Positions 48,186 through 55,143 of a DNA stretch of 64,000 nucleotides are shown here, piece after piece. A model generated the notes under the pieces. The model had not been told where the DNA came from and ran no database searches. It saw only the letters and a list, made by a program, of their open reading frames with translations. Within the stretch, counting starts at the first letter, position 1. Each line of letters starts with the position of its first letter. The stretch spans positions 248,001-312,000 of the forward strand of contig NZ_CP117449.1 of assembly GCF_030687835.1 (NCBI RefSeq), written 5' to 3'. The translations under genes and the position numbers were made by a program. The stretch is from Pseudomonas hefeiensis (GTDB lineage: Bacteria > Pseudomonadota > Gammaproteobacteria > Pseudomonadales > Pseudomonadaceae).

Positions 48186-49135
48186 GCCTGGATGGCTGGT
48201 TGCCGATCCGCGTGTGGCAAGCGACGGGGCAGTGGCGGGTTGACTGGTGCTGGTTCGGTGAGGCGCGATTGTCGCAACCGTTCTTCAGCGACGCGGTGGA
48301 GCAGGCCCTGCGGTTGCCCTTCAATCAGGCGTTCCGTCGCCAGACACCCTTGGGCGCTCTGGATCAGTGGAAGCAACAAAGCCCAGGTCTGCTTCCAAGT
48401 GCATTCATCTTCCATGCCTCCCGCTGTGGCTCGACATTGATCAGCCAGATGCTGGCGCAACTGGACGACCACATCGTCATTTCAGAACCGCCGCCTCTGG
48501 ATACTCTGCTGCGCAGTGATATGGCGCACGCTGACCGGTGCATGGCACTCAGGGGGCTGATGTCGGCCTATGGGCAGCGCCGCCGCGGTGTGGAACAGCG
48601 GCTGGTGATCAAGCTCGACGCCTGGAACATCGGTGAGCTGGCGCTGCTGCGCGAATGTTTTCCCGATACGCCTTGGTTGTTCGTGTACCGCGACCCTTTG
48701 GAAATCGCCGTTTCCCATTTGCGTCGTCCCGGCATGCACATGGTGCCGGGGATGATCGGGACGAGCGTGCTGGACGACGGATTGCCCTTCAGCGGTCAGG
48801 AAGATTTCATCGCACGCCGACTGGGCCGATTGTTGCGGGTGGGGTTGGAGCGCTGCCATGAGTTTGCCGGGCTGGCGGTTAATTACGCTGAGTTGCCTGA
48901 TGCGATGGCAGGGCGGCTGGCAGTGTTTTTCGGACTCGATGACGCCCAGCGCCGCCAAGTGTTTGCCATGGCGGGGCAGCATGCCAAGCAGCCGGGGCAG
49001 GCGTTTGCTGGTGACAGCGAGGACAAGCGTCGGGAGGCTTCATCAACGCTGCGTGATCAGGTGATGCATTGGGCGCAGGGGGCCTATGAGGCGCTCGAAA
49101 CGTGGCGGCCTGATAGCCGGCCAGGATTTGGTTGA
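48173..49135 (+). CDS. Sulfotransferase family protein, second copy
   Basis: A 320-residue protein. The PAPS loop is FHASRCGSTLISQML near residue 84, and the 3'-phosphate site lies near PWLFVYRDPLEIAVSHLRR. About 80 residues precede the loop, unlike the sulfotransferase at 37698, so the two belong to different subgroups. GTG 48173 lies inside the hydroxylase gene (overlap 13 bases), which implies coupled translation and a shared job, perhaps sequential modification of one target. A truncated palindromic repeat follows the stop directly. Confidence 0.8.
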   Translation: MEGLSLDGWLPIRVWQATGQWRVDWCWFGEARLSQPFFSDAVEQALRLPFNQAFRRQTPLGALDQWKQQSPGLLPSAFIFHASRCGSTLISQMLAQLDDHIVISEPPPLDTLLRSDMAHADRCMALRGLMSAYGQRRRGVEQRLVIKLDAWNIGELALLRECFPDTPWLFVYRDPLEIAVSHLRRPGMHMVPGMIGTSVLDDGLPFSGQEDFIARRLGRLLRVGLERCHEFAGLAVNYAELPDAMAGRLAVFFGLDDAQRRQVFAMAGQHAKQPGQAFAGDSEDKRREASSTLRDQVMHWAQGAYEALETWRPDSRPGFG

Positions 49136-49137
49136 CT

Positions 49138-49380
49138 GGGTACATATCCGTTGCTGCGGTAACGGCGGCTTAGGGTTCCGCCCTTACGGCGGGTCACTTT
49201 TGGCAAACGCCCCAAAAGTAACCAAAAGGTCTTGCCCCACCACTTGGTGCCTCGCCTAGGCTCGGCATGCCCGAACGCAGGCATTGCTCCGTGGGCCCGC
49301 CGCGAAGGGCCATCCATGGCCCAGCGCGGCTATCCCGGCATCCATGCCGGGATGCCCACTGCGCAATACCTGCGTTCGGC
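49138..49380. repeat. Truncated copy of the long palindromic repeat
   Basis: Matches 7295-7540 at nearly every base through the left arm and centre (GCGGTAACGGCGGCTTAGGG, AAAAGTAACCAAAAGGTC, CCCGGCATCCATGCCGGGA), then diverges after CTGCGTTCGG. The right arm is missing. It begins two bases after the sulfotransferase stop. Confidence 0.85.
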
Positions 49381-49486
49381 CAGCGTGGTTAACGGGGCCC
49401 CAAGATCAACATCCACCGCGAGGCGGCCTGACAGCCGGCCTGGCTTTAGCGGGTGTACACCCATCCGACCTGTTTGAGCAGAACCT

Positions 49487-49583
49487 GTGGGAGCAAAGCT
49501 TGCTCGCGAGGCGGCCTGATAGCCGACCTGTCTCTCCGGCCGTACCTCGATCCAATTGTGGGAGCGGGCTTGCTCGCGAAGGC
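49487..49583 (+). repeat. Two REP elements in direct orientation
   Basis: TGTGGGAGCAAAGCTTGCTC from 49487 and GTGGGAGCGGGCTTGCTCGC at 49559-49578, both in the same direction rather than inverted. The short phrase GAGGCGGCCTGA is repeated near 49420 and 49508. No gene is seen between 49381 and 49612. Confidence 0.75.
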
Positions 49584-49612
49584 GTCGGCACAGCTTGCAT
49601 CAAAGCAAAGCG

Positions 49613-49995
49613 CTACCCCTTGGCCCCAGGCGCCGCCATCTCCTTCGTTTCCAAATGATCCAACGCTCGCTCAACCAACAACTGAACCCCATCGGCCATG
49701 CGGCTGATCGCCAGGGCTACGCAGCGGCGTGAGTCATCGACATCATCGGCCAGGTCGGCGGCGATGGTGCTGATGGAGAGCAGGTCTTCGGAGGCGTTGG
49801 CCAGCAGGGTTTCGGTGTCGATGTGAGGGGAGACGATGAAAAGCTGGTGTTTGTCGGGTTCGGGCGGTGAGGAAGGTTGGGGTTTGAGGTAGTAATCGAG
49901 GGCGCGGGTGGCGGCGTCTTCGAGCTTTTTTCTTCTTGCGCTTCGACGCGGGATTTGTGGCCGTTTTGCGGTGGGTTTGGAGTGACCTTGTACAT
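49613..49995 (-). pseudogene. DUF6124 family gene, third copy, frameshifted
   Basis: The start MYKVTPNPPQNGHKSRVEAQ is in one frame; the rest (KKLEDAATRALDYYL, HIDTETLLANASEDLLS, RMADGVQLLVERALDHLE) is in another. One base is missing just before or in a run of six A near 49926 compared with the intact copy. Repair would give 127 residues. The run AAAAAAG is not placed in the phase needed for classic -1 slippage from the starting frame, so programmed frameshifting is not favoured. The leader and promoter upstream are preserved. Confidence 0.75.
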
Positions 49996-50034
49996 AAATA
50001 ATTACCCGATATGTAATTGAATGGAAACTGACAC

Positions 50035-50228
50035 CTTTCGTTGCACCGAAAGAGGTGGCAGCTGTGCGCGGGTGTGCAAGACCGGGCATATCGGACCCCG
50101 GCAGACCTCGAGAGTCTCCCGCGCGCAGCCGCCATAAACGCGCCAATACGAGCATGAGCCGTTTGACGTGGTAGTTGCGCGCCGATATGTACCGGACTTG
50201 CACGTCCGTGTCACCGTTTTCTGGTGAC
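50035..50228 (-). ncRNA. Candidate structured leader RNA, copy 3
   Basis: Minus-strand copy of the element at 7755-7960. P1 is CGGAC-GTGCAA-GTCCG (loop 50203-50198). The outer stem pairs GGCGGCTGCGCGCGGG with the stretch reading CCGCGCACAGCTGCC. P2b is GCCGGG/CCCGGT. The conserved TTGCAC lies at 50079-50074. P3 is CTTTCG-GTGCAA-CGAAAG (loop 50046-50041), a perfect six-pair stem. The 5' hairpin GTCAC/GTGAC lies at 50210-50228. A -10-like TAACCT (50240-50235) aligns with the promoters of the other two copies, with a poor -35. Confidence 0.7.
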
Positions 50229-50318
50229 GAACAAAGGTTATCGCCGCTCGAAAGCGCTGCCTAGTTCATGAACAACGCTGCGTATTGAAGGAAATGTCCG
50301 AGGGTTTGGCGGGGGAAA

Positions 50319-50424
50319 AGATCAAAGGATCGTCCGAACGCGGCCCGAGCCTTCGGCAGCTCCTACAGAAGTGGGTGTAGGAGCTACCCAAGGCTCGGGC
50401 CGCGTTCGGACGATCGTTTGATCT
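50319..50424. repeat. Long REP-type palindrome (GTAGGAGCTG family)
   Basis: Near-perfect inverted repeat of about 48 bases per arm. The left arm runs from GATCAAAGGATCGTCCGAAC to GCAGCTCCTACA and the right arm from TGTAGGAGCTACC to GGACGATCGTTTGATC, with a 10-base centre. It lies downstream of the slipin gene. Confidence 0.85.
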
Positions 50425-50456
50425 TTCGCCTGGGACTCCATGCCCTGCGCAACGGA

Positions 50457-51218
50457 TCAAGACTTGTTGGGCGACAACTCCGCCATCCCCTTGAGCAACT
50501 CGATCGGCAGCGGAAAAACGATGGTGGAGGTTTTGTCGCCGGCAATGGAGCCCAGCGTCTGCATGTAGCGCAGTTGCATGGCGCCTGGCTGGCGACCAAG
50601 CATTTCGGCGGCTTGCATGAGTTTTTCCGAGGCTTGCAGCTCGCCCTCAGCGTGGATCACCTTGGCCCGTCGTTCCCGCTCGGCTTCGGCCTGTCGGGCG
50701 ATGGCGCGGATCATCGATTCATTGAGGTCCACGTGCTTGATTTCCACGTTGGCCACTTTGATACCCCAGGCGTCGGTCTGGGCGTCCAGCACTTGCTGGA
50801 TGTCGCTGTTCAATTGCTCGCGCTCGGCCAGCAACTGGTCCAGGTCATGTTTGCCGAGAACGGCGCGCAATGTGGTCTGGGCCAGTTGGCTGGTCGCCAT
50901 GAGAAAGTTTTCGACCTGGATGATTGCTTTCTGCGGGTCGAGCACGCGAAAGTACAGCACCGCGTTGACCTTCACCGAGACGTTGTCGCGAGTGATCACG
51001 TCCTGCGACGGTACGTCGAGGACAATGGTGCGCAAGTCGACGCGGATCATCTGCTGCACCACGGGAATCAGCAGGATCAGCCCCGGTCCTTTGACCTGCC
51101 AGAACCGGCCAAGCTGAAAAACCACCCCGCGTTCGTATTCGCGCAGGATCCGGAACGTTGAAGCCGCCAGTGCTATCAACAGCAACAACAGCATCGTAAA
51201 ACCGATTTGCATACCCAT
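50457..51218 (-). CDS. Slipin (stomatin-like SPFH protein)
   Basis: A 253-residue SPFH protein: N-terminal membrane anchor ([19 protein letters not shown]), SPFH/band-7 domain ([54 protein letters not shown]) and a C-terminal coiled coil ([20 protein letters not shown]). These proteins scaffold membrane microdomains. It is coded one base after an NfeD-type gene, the standard slipin partner. ATG 51218 or ATG 51212 could be the start; GGAGG lies just upstream of the first. Confidence 0.92.
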   Translation of the reverse strand: MGMQIGFTMLLLLLIALAASTFRILREYERGVVFQLGRFWQVKGPGLILLIPVVQQMIRVDLRTIVLDVPSQDVITRDNVSVKVNAVLYFRVLDPQKAIIQVENFLMATSQLAQTTLRAVLGKHDLDQLLAEREQLNSDIQQVLDAQTDAWGIKVANVEIKHVDLNESMIRAIARQAEAERERRAKVIHAEGELQASEKLMQAAEMLGRQPGAMQLRYMQTLGSIAGDKTSTIVFPLPIELLKGMAELSPNKS

Positions 51219-51219
51219 C

Positions 51220-51744
51220 TCAGCCTCCTTGGGAATCAGCGGCGGCCACTTCCAGTAGCAAACCCTTGCGTGCGATGACCCGCACAGCCTGGCCTGGCCG
51301 CAGCGGCGTCGCGCTTGCTACCTGCCAGCGTTCGCCTTCCAGCTGGATCCAGCCATGATGATTATTGCCGGTCTGTAACGCTGTCACCGCCGTGACACTG
51401 CCCAACAGCGCGGCATCGCCGCTGACGGGTTTGCGCGGTCGGGTTTTCAACGCGCGGATCAGCAGGACGATCAGCAAAAAGCCGCTGATCAGGCCCAGAG
51501 CGATCATCAGGGGGACCGGTACATCGGCGTTGGTCAGGATAACCGCGCCAATGACGCACAGAATGATGCCGCCCAACCCGGCGACTCCGTAGTTGGGCAA
51601 GGCAGCCTCGGCGATCAGCAAGGCCACGCCCACTGCAATCAGCCAGAAACCCAAGGGATTGGCCGCCAGTAGCGCGAGTCCATCGGCCGCCAATGCCGGC
51701 CCGCTCATGGCCAGCAGCGCGACCGTAAAGCAGTGAATGTTCAC
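51220..51744 (-). CDS. NfeD family membrane protein (short form)
   Basis: A 174-residue protein: signal-like first helix ([12 protein letters not shown]), three further transmembrane helices ([54 protein letters not shown]), then an OB-fold NfeD domain ([30 protein letters not shown]). It lacks the ClpP-like protease domain of long NfeD proteins. GTG 51744 is preferred because GGAGG sits just before it. It forms an operon with slipin. Confidence 0.88.
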   Translation of the reverse strand: MNIHCFTVALLAMSGPALAADGLALLAANPLGFWLIAVGVALLIAEAALPNYGVAGLGGIILCVIGAVILTNADVPVPLMIALGLISGFLLIVLLIRALKTRPRKPVSGDAALLGSVTAVTALQTGNNHHGWIQLEGERWQVASATPLRPGQAVRVIARKGLLLEVAAADSQGG

Positions 51745-51890
51745 GGGACCTCCACAACGCATTCGTCGTGACGTTACCCAGAGTCTAGTCGAGTCAACGG
51801 TTGATTGAATTTTGATCAGTCTGAACGGTCATCAAAGGACTAGACTGCGGGGAAGAACCCAGCCATCTGCCCAATGCTCAGGAGTCCCGC

Positions 51891-52136
51891 ATGGAATCCC
51901 CGATCCACAGCCTGCCCGCGCTGTTCAAACAATTGGGCCTGTCTGACGACCCTGTTGAGATCGAAAAATTCATCACGACCCATTCGCCCCTCAAGCCTGA
52001 ACTGCACTTGGCTGACGCGTTTTTCTGGAGCACAAGCCAGCAGCAGTTACTGCGTGAAGAAATCCTCGAGGATGCGGACTGGGCGGAAGTGGTGGACCAG
52101 TTGAATGTGTTGCTGCGCAAGGGCCGCGATGAGTGA
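51891..52136 (+). CDS. DUF2789 family protein
   Basis: An 81-residue soluble protein typical of DUF2789: MESPIHSLPALFKQLGLSDD at the start, IEKFITTHSPLKPELHLADA in the middle, WSTSQQQLLREEILEDADWA near the end. Helical, no signal peptide. It stands alone between NfeD (divergent) and a REP doublet. Function unknown. Confidence 0.85.
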   Translation: MESPIHSLPALFKQLGLSDDPVEIEKFITTHSPLKPELHLADAFFWSTSQQQLLREEILEDADWAEVVDQLNVLLRKGRDE

Positions 52137-52151
52137 CACGTAAGCAGAACC

Positions 52152-52245
52152 TGTGGGAGCGGCGGGCTTGCTCGCGAATGCGTCGTATCAGCCAGCATCA
52201 CCGACAACTGGCCCAGTGCTTTCGCGAGCAAGCCCGCTCCCACAG
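52152..52245. repeat. REP doublet
   Basis: TGTGGGAGCGGCGGGCTTGC from 52152 (with three extra bases in the core) and the inverse CGCGAGCAAGCCCGCTCCCA from 52223. Confidence 0.88.
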
Positions 52246-52293
52246 AGAAAGGTGTTTATTCCTTATGATTATTAATAAATAGCTTCTTATTCC

Positions 52294-52322
52294 TTAAGCA
52301 ATATAGCCCGCCTCCCTATACT
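52294..52322 (+). promoter_or_regulatory. Likely promoter of the hydrolase / sigma-54 activator pair
   Basis: TTAAGC (52294-52299), a 17-base spacer and TATACT (52317-52322). The AT-rich stretch just upstream (52265-52293, ATTATTAATAAATAGCTTC) could bind a LysR-type activator such as CysB; the weak -35 fits an activated promoter. The activator assignment is inference. Confidence 0.45.
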
Positions 52323-52352
52323 CGCCTGCAACAGACACGCGGGAGAGTACCC

Positions 52353-52934
52353 ATGCACAACGAATCGATTCGCTACCTGGTTGTGCCGGGCTGGCAAGGA
52401 TCGCCGCTAAACCACTGGCAAACCCATTGGCAGAACAGCCTGCCCAATAGCGCCCGGGTCGAACAGGCCGACTGGTTGACCCCTCGGCGTGAAGACTGGG
52501 TTGCGGCGCTGACCCAAGCCATTGCCGCCGACAGCAGGCCGGTGATCCTCATTGCCCATAGCCTGGGTTGCATCACGGTTGCCCACTGGGCGGCCAGTGC
52601 GCCGATGCAGTTTCTGCGGCGGGTTCGCGGAGCGTTACTGGTGGCGCCGGCGGATGTCGAACGGCCGGCCTGCGCGCCTGCGTTGCGCAATTTTGCGCCG
52701 ATTCCCACTGATCTGCTGCCGTTCCCAAGCCAGGTGGTCAGTTCCGACAATGACCCAGCCGTAAGCGTTGAGCGCGCGCTTGAGCTGGCGAGCCACTGGG
52801 GCGCCGACGCCGGGATTCTGGCCGGGGCCGGGCATATCAATGTGAAGTCTGGCCATCAGCGTTGGGAGCAGGGCTTCGCCTATCTCTATCGTTTGCAAAA
52901 CCGCCTGGAGCGTCACGCCCTGCGTCGCGCCTGA
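52353..52934 (+). CDS. RBBP9/YdeN-like serine hydrolase
   Basis: A 193-residue alpha/beta hydrolase of the RBBP9 family. Start YLVVPGWQGSPLNHWQTHWQ; nucleophile elbow AHSLGC; acid region VSSDNDPAVSVERALELA; catalytic His in GAGHINVKSGHQRWEQG. It precedes the sigma-54 activator gene by 45 bases on the same strand. Substrate unknown; the pair resembles a sulfur-starvation unit in other pseudomonads, but I cannot show that here. Confidence 0.85.
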   Translation: MHNESIRYLVVPGWQGSPLNHWQTHWQNSLPNSARVEQADWLTPRREDWVAALTQAIAADSRPVILIAHSLGCITVAHWAASAPMQFLRRVRGALLVAPADVERPACAPALRNFAPIPTDLLPFPSQVVSSDNDPAVSVERALELASHWGADAGILAGAGHINVKSGHQRWEQGFAYLYRLQNRLERHALRRA

Positions 52935-52979
52935 GTTTTTTGCCCTCCCGTCTCCCGGCGGTTGGGCCGGGAGTCTGCC

Positions 52980-53903
52980 ATGAGCTTGCATGAAACCTTG
53001 GGTCAGCCACTGCTGACGTTTCCCGACGCACAAAAAAGCCCCCTGAGCATCCGCGCCAAGGCGTTGGTGTTCGTCGACCCGCGTTCGCAGCAACTGCGCG
53101 ACGCATTGGAGCAACTGGCGCCGCGCTCGATCGCGGTACTGATCCGCGGCCAAACCGGTACCGGCAAGGAGTTGCTTGCCCGTTACCTGCATCGTGAAAG
53201 CGCTCGCGGCGGGTTGTTCGTTTCGGTCAATTGCGCGGCTATCAGCCCGACTTACGCCGAAGCAGAATTGTTCGGTTATGCCGTCGGCAGCCACAGCGGC
53301 TCGGCCAGTAGCCGGGCCGGCTGGTTCGGCTCGGCCAATGGCGGCACCCTTTATCTGGATGAGATCGGCGATTTACCCCTGCCGATCCAGATCAAATTGC
53401 TGGCGGCCCTGGAAAACCACGAGGTCACCCGTGTCGGCGCCCACCAGCCCAGCCCCGTGGATGTGCGCCTGGTCGCGGCCACCAGCATTGATCTGGCGCA
53501 AGCGGTGGCCGTTGGAAAGTTTCACGAACGGCTCTATCACTACCTTCGCGAAGGTCAACTCGAGCTGCCGGCGCTGCACGAGCGGGTGGGCGATATTCTG
53601 CCCCTGGCTGAATATTTTCTGGGCATCTACAGCCAGCGCCTCGGTCTGAGCGTGCCTCTGATCAGCGAAATGGCGCAGCACGCGCTGGAGCGGCACAACT
53701 GGCCGGGCAACACCCGCGAATTGGAAAACGTCATTCATTTCGCATTGCTGGTAAGTAATGGCGATTACATATTGCCAGAGCATCTCAACTTGCCACATCC
53801 CACGGAACCTTCGGAGTTAATCAAGCACCTGGCGCTAACGTTGGTCGGGCAGGGTAAGCGTCAGCAACTTGAACAATTAAAGCAGTGGTTCGCTGGCCTC
53901 TGA
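52980..53903 (+). CDS. Sigma-54-dependent activator, AAA+ core only, SfnR-like
   Basis: A 307-residue protein made almost only of the AAA+ activator domain: Walker A GQTGTGKE near residue 56, Walker B GTLYLDEIGD near 122, sensor RLVAATSIDLAQAV, and WPGNTRELENVIHFAL. There is no N-terminal receiver or GAF domain. Where sigma-54 activators have GAFTGA, this one reads GSHSGS, and no Fis-type helix-turn-helix is visible in the short C-terminal tail. ATG 52980 follows GGGAG. It resembles SfnR-type regulators of sulfonate/sulfone use, an assignment I hold loosely. Confidence 0.78.
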   Translation: MSLHETLGQPLLTFPDAQKSPLSIRAKALVFVDPRSQQLRDALEQLAPRSIAVLIRGQTGTGKELLARYLHRESARGGLFVSVNCAAISPTYAEAELFGYAVGSHSGSASSRAGWFGSANGGTLYLDEIGDLPLPIQIKLLAALENHEVTRVGAHQPSPVDVRLVAATSIDLAQAVAVGKFHERLYHYLREGQLELPALHERVGDILPLAEYFLGIYSQRLGLSVPLISEMAQHALERHNWPGNTRELENVIHFALLVSNGDYILPEHLNLPHPTEPSELIKHLALTLVGQGKRQQLEQLKQWFAGL

Positions 53904-53931
53904 TTCGTACATCAATCTTGCCAGATTAATT

Positions 53932-53964
53932 AACCCCGATGATCTTTATGTTGTTGGGGTTTTT
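53932..53964 (+). terminator. Intrinsic terminator after the sigma-54 activator
   Basis: AACCCC (53932-53937) pairs with GGGGTT (53956-53961) over an 18-base loop, followed by a short T-run. AT-rich sequence then continues to 54160 with no gene. Confidence 0.7.
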
Positions 53965-54160
53965 GTTATGTGAATATTAAGCGTGTTCGTGAGGTACGCG
54001 GTTTTTCATAAAATTGTAAGTTGTTCCTGCAAATAATTTGTGTGGCTTTCGAGCTTGATTGCTAACTCGGTAATTGTCATTAATTGAATGGCAAAAGCAA
54101 GGTGATCAACCGAACAGGAAGACGGTCACAATTCAATTAATAAATACCGAGTATTAGAAA

Positions 54161-55108
54161 ATGAACGACAAAAATAACAAGCCTGTCATGGCACACGAAT
54201 CGACATGGACGGATTTAAAACATTTTGGAATTGTTTCCGTAACGGGGGGTAATCAACTATACCGAAACGGCTATCAACAATTGCTGGTCAAAGTATTCAT
54301 CGAGGTGACGGACTGGTGGGGATACAGCCTCCCTCTGACTCAGTCTGAATTTGATTCTATTGTGTTGATTGATGGCATCACCGGGGCGGCGTTAACTAAA
54401 GACAGGCATCGGGGTGACGTCGGTGTCTGGAAATACACTGAACAGCAAGACAGCCGTTTTCGCCAACTGCCTCCTAATGGTCCTGTCCAAGGGCCGGTGC
54501 CGTCGGGGGAGTTTGTCTACACAAAGGATTTTTATGTCACGTCCAGCTCCGACAGGCCGATTGACTTGCAGCTACGTATAGCGCGAGCAGACGGCGAACC
54601 GTTTCAGTCCGATAGGCAGAAAGATTTTGGCGCTCTTGCATTGGTTCCACTCGCTCCGGCCACTTATCGACCTGAGCAGTATTCGGTTCGTCGCACGTCG
54701 GCCCCCTATACCAGCCACGGAGATATCGAGAAGGTCGAGATTTTCAATCTGGAGCTGATAATTGATCAGCAGCGAATGGAGTTCGTAACGGATTTCAGTA
54801 TGGGGGCTCATCTTCGGATAGGAAGCGCGGACAGCCGATATACAGGTTACTACGTTGCCGGGTATGGGAATGGACGATCCATACGAACGGGAATGCCGGT
54901 GTATTGGGATCTGCCGGATGCGCTGGGAAGGGACCGGAGCGAAAACTGGCGTGTTGCATGGGTGCTCGCCTATGGGAAACACGGTGGGCGCGTGTGGGTC
55001 CGAGACCCTGTGGCGAGAACCTCTTTCGAATTGCGCGATATGTATGGAAATCTCCATCAGTTGCACTTGGAACTCACCGAAAGCCCGCTGGCGGTTCGGA
55101 TTTATTGA
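54161..55108 (+). CDS. Unknown protein coded upstream of the RHS gene
   Basis: A 315-residue protein with no signal peptide or membrane helix and a beta-rich look (Tyr, Trp, Val alternation; VKVFIEVTDWWGYSLPL, VWKYTEQQDSRFRQLPP). I do not recognise a domain. It is 35 bases upstream of the RHS gene, same strand, and both have lower GC and a different codon mix from the surroundings, suggesting transfer as a unit. It may be a partner, chaperone or co-exported component of the RHS protein. The start has only a weak ribosome site. Confidence 0.7.
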   Translation: MNDKNNKPVMAHESTWTDLKHFGIVSVTGGNQLYRNGYQQLLVKVFIEVTDWWGYSLPLTQSEFDSIVLIDGITGAALTKDRHRGDVGVWKYTEQQDSRFRQLPPNGPVQGPVPSGEFVYTKDFYVTSSSDRPIDLQLRIARADGEPFQSDRQKDFGALALVPLAPATYRPEQYSVRRTSAPYTSHGDIEKVEIFNLELIIDQQRMEFVTDFSMGAHLRIGSADSRYTGYYVAGYGNGRSIRTGMPVYWDLPDALGRDRSENWRVAWVLAYGKHGGRVWVRDPVARTSFELRDMYGNLHQLHLELTESPLAVRIY

Positions 55109-55143
55109 TAAAAACAAAAACAACTTTTTCAAGGAAGAATCCC

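Noticed and set aside
49926..49945. Programmed -1 frameshifting at the AAAAAAG run in the third DUF6124 copy
   Set aside because: In the starting frame the run is read GAA-AAA-AGC, not in the phase needed for A-AAA-AAG slippage, and the other copies have no such site.
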